From Trebonia sp050013875 (GTDB lineage: Bacteria > Actinomycetota > Actinomycetes > Streptosporangiales > Streptosporangiaceae): DNA of 64,000 nucleotides. Under the pieces are notes generated by a model. That model did not search any database, was not told the origin of the DNA, and saw only the letters and a list, made by a program, of their open reading frames with translations. The DNA is taken from contig JBEKEK010000021.1 in the NCBI GenBank assembly GCA_050013875.1, positions 6,543 through 70,542 on the forward strand. The letters run 5' to 3'. Below are positions 17,646 through 25,880 of this stretch, piece by piece. The translations under genes were made by a program, and so were the position numbers. How positions within the stretch are numbered: the stretch's first letter is position 1; each line of letters opens with the position of its first letter.

Positions 17646-17770
17646 CACGCCCAGGCCAGGCGACCGGACTCGTCCCCCAGAAGGGGCTTTACCGTTGCGG
17701 GACAGTGCCGGGCTCACACCGGACTTCGCTGGAATGGGTGCCACCCGGAAGGGCGATCCGGGCTCTAAAA
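17646..17770 (-). promoter_or_regulatory. Cobalamin riboswitch upstream of the cobalt permease
   Basis: Read on the minus strand, the leader contains GAAGTCCGGTGTGAGCCCGG, then CACTGTCCCGCAACGGTAA and later GACGAGTCCGGTCGCCTGGC. These match the core and B12-box elements of the cobalamin riboswitch. It should lower expression of the permease and cobC when adenosylcobalamin is plentiful. Confidence 0.88.
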
Positions 17771-17897
17771 CCGTACATAGGCCGCTCTCCGATGTCCAGG
17801 CTCTCCGCCGTCGAGCTGGCAAACAGAGCTCCGCGACGGCCGGTACTTCCTCGCGGCGACAAGGGGGCGCGTGCGTTAGCAGTGAGAGAATGGTCCG

Positions 17898-18374
17898 GTG
17901 GCGGAGTTCGCGGTAAGGCCGGCGTCGGCCGACGATGCGAGGGCACTGGCGGAGCTGTTCGCGGCGGTGGCCGAGGAGCGCGACGGGATCGCGAGCGAGC
18001 CGCCGGTTGACACTGACCGGCGGGCCGCCCTCTTCGCCGGCGGCGCCGCTAGCTCGGTCGTGGCTGTGGCCGGCAGCCAGCTCATCGGGATGCTCCACGT
18101 GGAGGTCTCCCGGCATGGCTTCGGCGAGATCGGCATGCTGGTGGACCGCGGCTGGCGGGGCCGCGGGGTTGGTTCGGCGCTGATGCGGGCGGCGATCGGC
18201 CTCGCGCGCGAGCAGGAACTGCACAAGCTTTCCCTGGAGGTATTCGCGCACAACACGGCGGCAATCGCCCTGTACCGCAAGTGCGGTTTCGTTGAGGAGG
18301 GGCGGCGCACCCGGCAGTACCGGCGGGCCAGTGGAGAACTGTGGGACTCGATCATCATGGGCCTGTCGCTCTAG
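17898..18374 (+). CDS. GNAT-family N-acetyltransferase
   Basis: 158 residues with a complete GNAT fold. Motif A (acetyl-CoA pyrophosphate loop) is GWRGRGVGSALM, preceded by the beta-4 strand GEIGMLVD, and motif B is LEVFAHNTAAIALYRKCGFVEEG. The acceptor substrate is unknown; the short form with RRASGELWDSIIM at the end resembles RimI-like or amine acetyltransferases. GTG start at 17898. The gene is divergent from the riboswitch-controlled permease gene and its stop shares a CTAG with the convergent gene at 18371. Confidence 0.85.
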   Translation: MAEFAVRPASADDARALAELFAAVAEERDGIASEPPVDTDRRAALFAGGAASSVVAVAGSQLIGMLHVEVSRHGFGEIGMLVDRGWRGRGVGSALMRAAIGLAREQELHKLSLEVFAHNTAAIALYRKCGFVEEGRRTRQYRRASGELWDSIIMGLSL

Positions 18375-19297
18375 GTGCCGTCCCCGGCCAGGCTGGTGAG
18401 CCGTTCGGTTGCGATGCAGGAGACGAGGCAGCGTTCTTTCGCGTCCTGAGTCAATTGGGCTGTATAGGTCGTCAGCCCGCCGTCGCCGAGTTCGGCTTCG
18501 CCGTCCGCTGCGATCCGCAGGGCGAAGCCGTTGTAATACCCGCGGCCACGAGTGCGGCCAGGATCGGTGCCAAGCAAAGCCGCGCGGTCGCCGAAGGTCG
18601 GGCGGATAGTGTCGGTGAGCCGTTCGGCGAGCGCCGGGTGGTCGAAGACGGATAGTTCGATGCGCGGCTGCCGGTTCGGTATCAGGGTCTCAAGCACGTC
18701 CAGCCAGTAGGCCAGGTGCCGGGTCAGCATGCTGGCTTCGGCGCGGCCGGATCCGCTGTCGCGGGCGCTCGAGACCAGGGTGAACAGCCGGAAGTGGGAG
18801 GCGGCGCCCGGACCGAAGACTTGCGCGCGCAGTTGGCGGTGGCAGGCCGCTACGTCAACTTGACCGTCTTTGGGCTGAGTGAGCCGCCGGGTCGCCGCCT
18901 CGACAGCCAGCGCGTTGGTGGAGTCGCTGACCACCTCGGTGTTGCGGACGGTTGTGACGATGCGGTTCTGGCTGACCGGGGCGACCGCGGTGCAGGTCCC
19001 CAGCGGTGCCACGGGGGATAGCTCGATCCCGCTGAACTGGGCGGGGAGCAACTGCCACAGCCGGGCCTCGACGGCGGCGACGCGCCGCGGGTCTGAGGTC
19101 GCGGGCCGAACGAACCTGTCGTGCTGCCAGCGGCGCATCACGTCAGCTTGCGTGACCCGGTCGGCCCGTGCCCGGGCCACCGCGATCAGCAGCGTTTGCA
19201 GATCGGTGGGCGGCAGGTCACGGGTCAGAGCTTCCCGGGACCCGGCGGGCATGGCCCGCCAGACCCGCTCCACCGCCCGGTCCTCGCCGTCTGGCAT
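18371..19297 (-). CDS. Uncharacterised conserved protein, last gene of the cobN transcript
   Basis: 308 residues from ATG 19297 (an upstream in-frame start at 19402 would overlap the next gene's end). I do not recognise a named family. Conserved-looking segments are PPTDLQTLLIAVARARA, FSGIELSPVAPLGTCTAVAP followed by VSQNRIVTTVRNTEVVSDST, RQLRAQVFGPGAASHFRLFT, LVSSARDSGSGRAEA and GRGYYNGFALRI. The pattern of Arg and His residues (RGYY, FDHPALAERL) faintly recalls class II aaRS-like or HisZ-like folds, but this is only an impression. There are no membrane helices. It lies after the AAA+ and isomerase-family genes on the cobN strand. Confidence 0.6.
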   Translation of the reverse strand: MPDGEDRAVERVWRAMPAGSREALTRDLPPTDLQTLLIAVARARADRVTQADVMRRWQHDRFVRPATSDPRRVAAVEARLWQLLPAQFSGIELSPVAPLGTCTAVAPVSQNRIVTTVRNTEVVSDSTNALAVEAATRRLTQPKDGQVDVAACHRQLRAQVFGPGAASHFRLFTLVSSARDSGSGRAEASMLTRHLAYWLDVLETLIPNRQPRIELSVFDHPALAERLTDTIRPTFGDRAALLGTDPGRTRGRGYYNGFALRIAADGEAELGDGGLTTYTAQLTQDAKERCLVSCIATERLTSLAGDGT

Positions 19298-19395
19298 CTG
19301 GCCACTCTCGCAGACAGCAGCCTGCCCCGGAAAACGGTTTTGCGGCCACCGGCCGGACAGCCGGGGTCTCACCTCAGCGAAGTGCGGGGGGTCCG

Positions 19396-20202
19396 CTACC
19401 AAGCCACGCGGACGCTGGAGCGCCAGACGTCGAGGATGGCGGGGTCACCGGTGACCGTGACCGCCGCGGCGGCCGCGTCGCTGCGGTTCCACAGGTAGGC
19501 GTAGATGCCCGCCGCGGGCCCTTCGAGCAGGCAGCCGCCGGAGGCGGTTACGGCGGCTGAGATGGCGCTGTCCCCGGCCTCGCCGCGGCGGGCGACCCTG
19601 GTCGCCCCGTCGGCGAGGCCGACGTGCCACCCGTTTCCCGTTTCGGTGGCGCGGACCGCGAGCGACCGAGTGCCGTCAGCGCGCAAGCGGTAGCGGCGGC
19701 GGGCGGCGAAGCCCATGATGAGCTCGTCGATTCCGTCGTCGGCAAAGGCCGTGCCGAACGCGTCGCCGGGTGCCGGGGCTCCGCCGGGAGCCGCCGACTG
19801 CGCGTCGTAGCGGTGGATCGCGGTCTCGTGCGCCTGGCGGCGGGCCCAGAAAGCGAGCGGCGACGGTGCGGGCATGAACGTCGGGCAATCCAGGTCCGGG
19901 TCGGCCGCCCGGAGTGCGGCGACGAGGGCCGCGTGTCCGCTCCGGTAGGTGTCGACTAGCTCGGCGTCATCAGGGCCGCCGGCCAGCACGGCCTCCTCGC
20001 TGTCTTCGCCGAGGGCCGCCGGTGGCTGCCCGGTGACGTGCCGGGCAGCCCACGCGTGCACGTAGGCCTGGTGCCTGACCAGGTCGCGGACCTCCCAGCC
20101 GGGGCAGGTCGGCACGGCAGCGGTGAGCCCGGCCGTCTGGGCGGCGTCCGCGAGCAGTGCCCCGTCCCGCTCAAGCGCGTCAATGTGTGCGGCGATCTCC
20201 AC
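19396..20202 (-). CDS. Maleylpyruvate isomerase-family mycothiol-dependent protein
   Basis: 268 residues. The N-terminal DinB-like metal domain shows CPGWEVRDLVRHQAYVHAWA and FWARRQAHETAIHRYDAQSA, with the three metal His pattern; the C-terminal part is the MDMPI C-terminal domain. These enzymes use mycothiol, the thiol typical of actinobacteria, for isomerisation or transfer; the substrate is unknown. GTG at 20202 preferred over the ATG at 20232 because homology begins at VEIAAHIDALERDG. It lies 60 bases after the AAA+ ATPase gene on the same strand, so it probably shares the cobN transcript. Confidence 0.8.
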   Translation of the reverse strand: MEIAAHIDALERDGALLADAAQTAGLTAAVPTCPGWEVRDLVRHQAYVHAWAARHVTGQPPAALGEDSEEAVLAGGPDDAELVDTYRSGHAALVAALRAADPDLDCPTFMPAPSPLAFWARRQAHETAIHRYDAQSAAPGGAPAPGDAFGTAFADDGIDELIMGFAARRRYRLRADGTRSLAVRATETGNGWHVGLADGATRVARRGEAGDSAISAAVTASGGCLLEGPAAGIYAYLWNRSDAAAAAVTVTGDPAILDVWRSSVRVAW

Positions 20203-20262
20203 CCCGCCATCGTGCCACGAATGGGGATCCATCCCGACGGATTTGCCCGGGGCCTGTTCGGG

Positions 20263-21741
20263 CTACTTAGGCTGCCCGCCGAGCAGGACACGGGTCAGCT
20301 CGGCCCGGCTGCCGAGCAGCTGGTCAAGCGCCGCGGTGAGCTGCGCGCCGGTGACCCGGATCGCGCCGTCCGGGCCGTCGGCTTCGCCCGTCCCCGCCGC
20401 TGACGCGGCCTGGTCCGCCTCGGCGGCCAGCAGTGCCGCCTTGCGCAGCAGCTCGCGCAGAAACGGCGCGGTCGATCCCTTGGTCCGCTCGACGACCTCG
20501 TCGAGGTCGACGCCGTCGAGCACCAGGCCCGCCTGGTAGAGGCCGAGCAACGCGCGCCGCGCGTCCGCGTCCGGCAGCGGCAGCTCGGCGGCCAGGTCGA
20601 CCCGCCCCGGCCGGGCGGCCAGGGCGGGTTCAAGCAGGTCGGCCCGGTTGGTGGTGAGCAGGAAGGTGACGTCGTCCGCCGAATTCAGGCCCTCCATCTC
20701 GTTCAGCAGCTGGAACAGCAGCGGGTGCTCGCCGGGCCGCGCGGTTCGCTCCTCGGCGATCAGGTCGACGTCCTCCACCACGACGATGGCAGGCTGCAGC
20801 GTGCGCGCCACCGAGCAGGCCTCGCGGATGCGGCCGAGCGCCCGGCCGGAGATGGCGATGACCGTCAGCTCGGGAAGCAGGCTGAGCAGGTAGCGCACGG
20901 TATGCGTCTTGCCGGTGCCGGGCGCGCCGTACAGCAGCACGCCGCGCTTGAGATGCTGGCCGCTGGCAAGCAGCCGCCGCGAGTGCGCGGCGACGCCGAT
21001 GACCTGCCGCTCGATGTCGGTGAGCAGTTCGGCCGGCAGCACCAGCTGCTCCCTGGTCACCGCGGTCCTTGGCAGGAAAGACAGCGGCGTGCTGCCGGCG
21101 CCAGGACCGAGCATGTCCGGGCCGAAGCTGATCACCTGCCCGCGGAACACCGAGCGCTCGTTGGCCAGCGTCCGGATCTCCCGCAGCACCGCCTCGGCCC
21201 GGCGCAGGCTGGTGCTGACGACCTGGAGGTTCATCTCGGTCTGGCGCATGCCCAGGCCGGACGGCCTGAACATGATGGCGAGCCGTTCGGCACCATCGCG
21301 GACCAGGTAGATGCCGTTGCTCACGCACGGCAGGGTCTGCCCGTCCGGCCCGCAGGGCAGGTTCATGGCCACCGGCGCGCCTATCCCGGCACTGCTGTAC
21401 ATGGTGCCGGGGCCCGCCTGGATAAGGTCACTGATCGTAACGTCACTGAAGCGCATCTGCGCGATCCCGGTGATGCCGATCACCTCGTGCTCGCGCCCCG
21501 CTTCAGCCAGCCACGCGTCCAGCCCGACCTGCAGGTTCACCTGCTCATAGAGCGGGCTGGTGTCGCTGACGGACGGCAGCGTGGCCGCGTCGGGCCCGAG
21601 GTGGTCGAGCAGCACCCGGCGCAGCGGCTGATCCTCGGTCCGCGCCGTGCGAACCGCCCGGTGCACCAGCTTGCGCGCCAGCCGGCCGGCATCAGCGAGT
21701 TGCGGTCGATCGTCTCCTGACCGCTCGCCAAACGATGTCAT
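20263..21741 (-). CDS. AAA+ ATPase (CDC48/FtsH-like core) directly behind cobN
   Basis: 492 residues. The N-terminal part (1-230) is a novel-looking domain without clear motifs (PLYEQVNLQVGLDAWLAEAG, SNGIYLVRDGAERLAIMFRP). The AAA+ core follows: Walker A GAPGTGKTHT (about 272-281), Walker B IVVVEDVDLI, sensor 1 LLTTNRADLLEPAL and the arginine-bearing RPGRVDLAAELPLPDADARR (second region of homology). The C-terminal helical lid follows. It is a cytoplasmic remodelling ATPase of unknown client. Only 23 bases separate it from the cobN stop, so it should be under the same cobalamin riboswitch. A chaperone-like role for the cobalt chelatase is possible but only inferred from position. Confidence 0.8.
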   Translation of the reverse strand: MTSFGERSGDDRPQLADAGRLARKLVHRAVRTARTEDQPLRRVLLDHLGPDAATLPSVSDTSPLYEQVNLQVGLDAWLAEAGREHEVIGITGIAQMRFSDVTISDLIQAGPGTMYSSAGIGAPVAMNLPCGPDGQTLPCVSNGIYLVRDGAERLAIMFRPSGLGMRQTEMNLQVVSTSLRRAEAVLREIRTLANERSVFRGQVISFGPDMLGPGAGSTPLSFLPRTAVTREQLVLPAELLTDIERQVIGVAAHSRRLLASGQHLKRGVLLYGAPGTGKTHTVRYLLSLLPELTVIAISGRALGRIREACSVARTLQPAIVVVEDVDLIAEERTARPGEHPLLFQLLNEMEGLNSADDVTFLLTTNRADLLEPALAARPGRVDLAAELPLPDADARRALLGLYQAGLVLDGVDLDEVVERTKGSTAPFLRELLRKAALLAAEADQAASAAGTGEADGPDGAIRVTGAQLTAALDQLLGSRAELTRVLLGGQPK

Positions 21742-21764
21742 GACCGCACTGTATCCGTGCTTGG

Positions 21765-24700
21765 TTAGCGGTCCTCGAGGTCGCCTTCGGTGTCCAGGTA
21801 GGCCTGCCGCAGGGCGGCGAGCGTTTCCGGTTCTGGTGCGTCCCAGAGCTTGCGGTCGGCGGCCTCGAGCAGCCGCTCGGTGATCCCGTGCAGCGCCCAG
21901 GGATTGGACCGGGCGAAGAATTCGCGCATGCTCTCGTCGCGGACGTAGGTCTCGGCGAGCTTCTCGTACATCCAGTCCTCGACCACGCCCGCGGTGGCGT
22001 CGTAGCCGAAGAGGTAGTCGACGGTGGCGGCGAGCTCGAACGCGCCCTTGTACCCGTGCCGCTTCATCGCGTCGACCCAGCGGGGGTTGACCACCCGGGC
22101 GCGGAACACCCGCGCGGTCTCCTCGGCCAGCGAGCGGGTGCGGACGGTGTCGGGCCGGGTGGAGTCGCCGATGTACGCACGCGGCGCATGGCCGGTGAGC
22201 GCCCGGACGGTGGCGATCATGCCGCCGTGGTACTGGAAGTAGTCGTCGGAGTCGGCGATGTCATGTTCCAGCGTGTCGGTGTTGTGCGCGGCCACCGCGA
22301 TGCGCCGGTAGGCGCGCTCCATGTCGTCGCGGGCCTGGCGGCCGTCGAGCCCCCGGCCGTAGGCGAAGCCGCCCCACACGGCGTACACCTCGGCCAGGTC
22401 GGCGTCGTCGCGCCAGTTCCTCGCGTCGATCAGCTGCAGCATGCCCGCACCGTAGGAGCCCGGCTTGGCACCGAAGATCCTGGTGGTGGCGCGCCGTTCG
22501 TCGCCGTGCGCGGCCAGGTCGGCCTGCGCGTGCGCGCGGACGTAGTTCTGGTCGGCGGGCTCGTCCAGGCCCGCCACCAGCCGGACGGCATCGTCGAGCG
22601 CCGTCACCACGTGCGGGAACGCGTCACGGAAGAAGCCGCTGATCCGGACGGTCACGTCGATCCGGGGGCGGCCGAGCTCGGCCAGCGGGATCGGCTCAAG
22701 CGCGGACAGGCGGCGGGACGCCTCGTCCCACACCGGCCGCACGCCGAGCAGGGCGAGCACCTCGGCCACGTCGTCGCCCGAGGTCCGCATGGCGGCCGTG
22801 CCCCAGACCGACAGGCCGACCGAGTCCGGGTAGCTCCCGGTGTCGGCCAGGTAGCGCTCAAGCAGCGAGTCCGCCATCGCCTGGCCGGTCTCCCAGGCAA
22901 GCCGGGACGGCACCGCACGGGGGTCCACGGAGTAGAAGTTCCGCCCGGTCGGCAGCACGTTCACCAGCCCGCGCAGCGGCGAGCCGCTCGGCCCGGCCGG
23001 GACGAAGCCGCCGTCAAGCGCGTGCAGCGTGCGGCTGATCTCGTCCGTCGTGCCGGCCAGCCGCGGCACCACCTCGGTGGCCGCGAACGCGAGCACGTCG
23101 GCGACCGCTTGCGCGGTGCCCGCGGGCGCGCAGGCGCCGAGCGCGGCGCTGATGACGCCGGGCACCGCGGCCGGCTCCCAGCCTGCCGCCTCCATTGCCT
23201 CGACCAGGGTCCTGGCCTGGGCCTCGACGGTGTCGGCGGCGGTCCGGTGGCCGGACTTCTCCGCGTACCCGAGGGCCTCGCGGAGGCCGGGGAGCGCCTG
23301 CGCCTGGCCGCCCCACATCTGCCGGGCGCGCAGGATGGCCAGGACCAGGCTGACCCGAGCGTCGCCTTCTGGCGCCGCGCCGAGCACGTGCAGGCCGTCC
23401 CTGATCTGGGCGTCCTTGACCTCGCAGAGCCAGCCGTCCACGTGCAGCACGAAGTCGTCGAACTCGGCGTCGTGCGGCCGGTCGTCAAGCCCGAGGTCAT
23501 GGTCGAGCTTGGCCGCCTGGATGAGCGTCCAGATCTGCGCGCGGATAGCCGGCAGCTTGGCCGGGTCGAGCGCCGCGATCTGCGCGTGCTCGTCGAGCAG
23601 CTGCTCCAGGCGGGCGATGTCGCCGTAGCTCTCCGCCCGGGCCATCGGCGGCACCAGGTGGCCGATCAGGGTGGCGTGCGCGCGGCGTTTCGCCTGTGTG
23701 CCCTCGCCCGGGTCGTTGATGAGGAACGGGTAGATCAGCGGGATGTCACCGATCGCGGCGTCGGCGGCGCAGGCGGCCGACAGGCCGGAGGTCTTGCCCG
23801 GCAGCCACTCCAGGTTGCCGTGCTTGCCGACATGCACCACCGCGTGCGCGGCGAACTCCTCCCGCAGCCAGTGGTAGGCGGCCAGGTAGTGGTGGCTGGG
23901 CGGCAGGTCAGGGTCGTGGTAGATCGCGACCGGGTTCGCGCCGAAGCCGCGGGGCGGCTGCACCATCACCACCACGTTGCCCGCCCGCAACGCGGCCAGC
24001 ACGATCTCGCCGCGCGGGTCGTGGCTGCGGTCGACGAACAGCTCACCAGGCGGCGGCCCCCAGGACGCGGTGACCGCCTGGCGCAGGTCTTGGTCGAGGG
24101 TGGCGAACCAGGCCTGGTAGTCCTCGGCGCTGATCCTGACCGGGTTGCCCGCCAGCTGTTCCTGCGTTAGCCAGGCCTCATCCTGACCGCCGGCCGCGAT
24201 GATCGCGTGGATGAGCGCGTCGCCGTCGCCGTCGGCCACGCCGGGAATCTCGTCGCCGCCGATGTCGTAGCCCGCCTCCGCCAAGGCGGCCAGCAGCCGC
24301 ACCACCGACGCGGGCGTGTCAAGGCCGACGGCGTTGCCGATACGGGCGTGCTTGGTCGGGTAGGCCGACAGCATGATCACGATGCGCCGCTGGCCAGCGG
24401 GAACGTGCCGCAGCCGTGCGTGCCGGAGGGCGATGCCTGCCACCCGCGCGGTCCGCTCTGGATCGGGGACGTAGCTGGTGAGCCCGTCGGGGCTGGTCTC
24501 CTTGAACGAGAACGGCACCGTGATCAGGCGGCCGTCGAACTCGGGGATGGCGACCTGGGTGGCGGCGTCGAGCGGGGTCAGGCCGTCATCGCTCCCGGCC
24601 CACTGGGCGCGCGAGGACGTCAGGCACAGGCCCTGCAGGATCGGCACGTCGAGCCCGGCGAGGGCGCCGATGTCCCATTCCTCGTCGTTGCCGCCCGCGC

Positions 24701-25391
24701 CGACCGCGGCGGGCAGCAGCCCGCCGGCCGCGAGCACGGTGACAACGATCGCGTCGGCGGCGCGCAGCGCGTCGATCATGGCCGGCTCGGCCGTCCGCAG
24801 CGAGGAGCAGAACACCGGCAGTGCCTGCCCGCCGCCCGTCTCGATCGCGTCGGCCAGCGCGTGCACGAAGCCGGTGTTCCCGGCAACGTGATGGGCCCGG
24901 TAGTACAGGATGGCCACGGTGGGCAGGAGCGCCTGCCCGGCTTCCGCCCGCGCGGCCGGGCGGGCGGGCCGGTCAAGGAGACCCCACGTCGGCATCGCGG
25001 CCGGTGGCTCGAATCCCTCGCCGGTGAGGTCGATCGCGTCCGACAGGAACCGGGCCAGCTGCCGCAGGTTCTGCTGGCCGCCATGCGCCAGGTACGCGTG
25101 CGCCTCGGCGACGATGCCGCCGGCCACGGTGGAGAGCTCCATCAGCTCCGCGTCGGGTACCTGCTCGCCGCCGAGCACGACGGCCGGCACCCCGGCGGCC
25201 AGGACCGCGTCGAGTCCGTCCTCCCACGCCCTGCGCCCGCCCAGAATCCGCACGATGACGGCGGTCGCGCCGTCAAGCAGCGCCGGCAGTTCCGCGACCG
25301 CAAGGCGCGCCGGGTTACCGAGCCGGTAGCCCGCGCCGCTGGCGCGAGCGGAAAGCAGGTCGGTGTCCGACGTGGACAGCAGAACAATCAA
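21765..25391 (-). CDS. cobN: Cobaltochelatase subunit CobN
   Basis: 1208 residues, the usual size for the large subunit of the ATP-dependent cobaltochelatase, which inserts Co2+ into hydrogenobyrinic acid a,c-diamide. It is homologous to magnesium chelatase ChlH. Recognisable segments include VVMVQPPRGFGANPVAIYHD, VVHVGKHGNLEWLPGKTSGL, NDPGEGTQAKRRAHATLIGH, GVRPVWDEASRRLSALEPIP and FFRDAFPHVVTALDDAVRLV, all typical of CobN. TTG start at 25391 is backed by GAGGAAGG at good spacing. A cobalamin riboswitch lies in its leader. It needs an AAA+ partner; the ChlI-ChlD fusion at 35580 is the likely one. Confidence 0.93.
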   Translation of the reverse strand: MIVLLSTSDTDLLSARASGAGYRLGNPARLAVAELPALLDGATAVIVRILGGRRAWEDGLDAVLAAGVPAVVLGGEQVPDAELMELSTVAGGIVAEAHAYLAHGGQQNLRQLARFLSDAIDLTGEGFEPPAAMPTWGLLDRPARPAARAEAGQALLPTVAILYYRAHHVAGNTGFVHALADAIETGGGQALPVFCSSLRTAEPAMIDALRAADAIVVTVLAAGGLLPAAVGAGGNDEEWDIGALAGLDVPILQGLCLTSSRAQWAGSDDGLTPLDAATQVAIPEFDGRLITVPFSFKETSPDGLTSYVPDPERTARVAGIALRHARLRHVPAGQRRIVIMLSAYPTKHARIGNAVGLDTPASVVRLLAALAEAGYDIGGDEIPGVADGDGDALIHAIIAAGGQDEAWLTQEQLAGNPVRISAEDYQAWFATLDQDLRQAVTASWGPPPGELFVDRSHDPRGEIVLAALRAGNVVVMVQPPRGFGANPVAIYHDPDLPPSHHYLAAYHWLREEFAAHAVVHVGKHGNLEWLPGKTSGLSAACAADAAIGDIPLIYPFLINDPGEGTQAKRRAHATLIGHLVPPMARAESYGDIARLEQLLDEHAQIAALDPAKLPAIRAQIWTLIQAAKLDHDLGLDDRPHDAEFDDFVLHVDGWLCEVKDAQIRDGLHVLGAAPEGDARVSLVLAILRARQMWGGQAQALPGLREALGYAEKSGHRTAADTVEAQARTLVEAMEAAGWEPAAVPGVISAALGACAPAGTAQAVADVLAFAATEVVPRLAGTTDEISRTLHALDGGFVPAGPSGSPLRGLVNVLPTGRNFYSVDPRAVPSRLAWETGQAMADSLLERYLADTGSYPDSVGLSVWGTAAMRTSGDDVAEVLALLGVRPVWDEASRRLSALEPIPLAELGRPRIDVTVRISGFFRDAFPHVVTALDDAVRLVAGLDEPADQNYVRAHAQADLAAHGDERRATTRIFGAKPGSYGAGMLQLIDARNWRDDADLAEVYAVWGGFAYGRGLDGRQARDDMERAYRRIAVAAHNTDTLEHDIADSDDYFQYHGGMIATVRALTGHAPRAYIGDSTRPDTVRTRSLAEETARVFRARVVNPRWVDAMKRHGYKGAFELAATVDYLFGYDATAGVVEDWMYEKLAETYVRDESMREFFARSNPWALHGITERLLEAADRKLWDAPEPETLAALRQAYLDTEGDLEDR

Positions 25392-25435
25392 GATGGGGCC
25401 TTCCTCGGGATCCTGCGTCCCACTAGCGGTTAGGC

Positions 25436-25560
25436 GTCGCGACAGCGGAGTATCCGACTCGCCAGCCGACTGCCCGCGGCTGGTTCACGATGGCGCGACC
25501 GTGCTGGATTCCCACCAGCTTCCTCGGCGCCGTCACGCATTCCGGACGCTACAGGCGCCC
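25436..25560 (-). promoter_or_regulatory. Cobalamin riboswitch upstream of cobN
   Basis: On the minus strand the leader reads GCCGAGGAAGCTGGTGGGAA, then TCCAGCACGGTCGCGCCATC and further on GTCGGCTGGCGAGTCGGATA. These fit the conserved core and B12-box region of a cobalamin riboswitch. The cobN ribosome-binding site lies just downstream, so control by sequestration is plausible. Confidence 0.82.
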
Positions 25561-25715
25561 CGCGACGGACGTCAAACTTGCGCAGCACGGCGCGACACCT
25601 CTCAGGCGGGCTGCGCGGGTCGATCGCGATGCCGGCTTGACTCAGTGACCGCCGGTGCGGACGATAAATCGCCACCGCAACGACCGCCTGAGCCAACGCC
25701 GACCACCGCGCTTGC

Positions 25716-25795
25716 CTTGGGGCCAAAGTTGTACGCGTATAAACGCGACAAATCATGACAAACCGGTCGGCTGAGCGTGCAAGTTTGGCCCCAAG
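25716..25795. repeat. 80-nt inverted-repeat element between cobN and cobG
   Basis: CTTGGGGCCAAAGTTGTAC (25716-25734) is complementary to GTGCAAGTTTGGCCCCAAG (25777-25795) at 17 of 19 positions, with a 42-base AT-richer spacer containing TATAAACGCGACAAATC. It may be a miniature mobile element, an operator, or a terminator. No other element was found between the cobN riboswitch and cobG. Confidence 0.6.
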
Positions 25796-25880
25796 ATGAC
25801 TGCGCATGATCGTTTGAGGAAACGGCGGAGCTGGACCTGCCTTACCGAGGCGTGAGCCAAGCGGCGTAACTCGGCTCAGC

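Noticed and set aside
21888..24170. 760-codon plus-strand open frame over cobN
   Set aside because: It is antisense to the conserved CobN sequence; high GC leaves antisense frames open, and its Arg/Gly/Val-rich product has no family.
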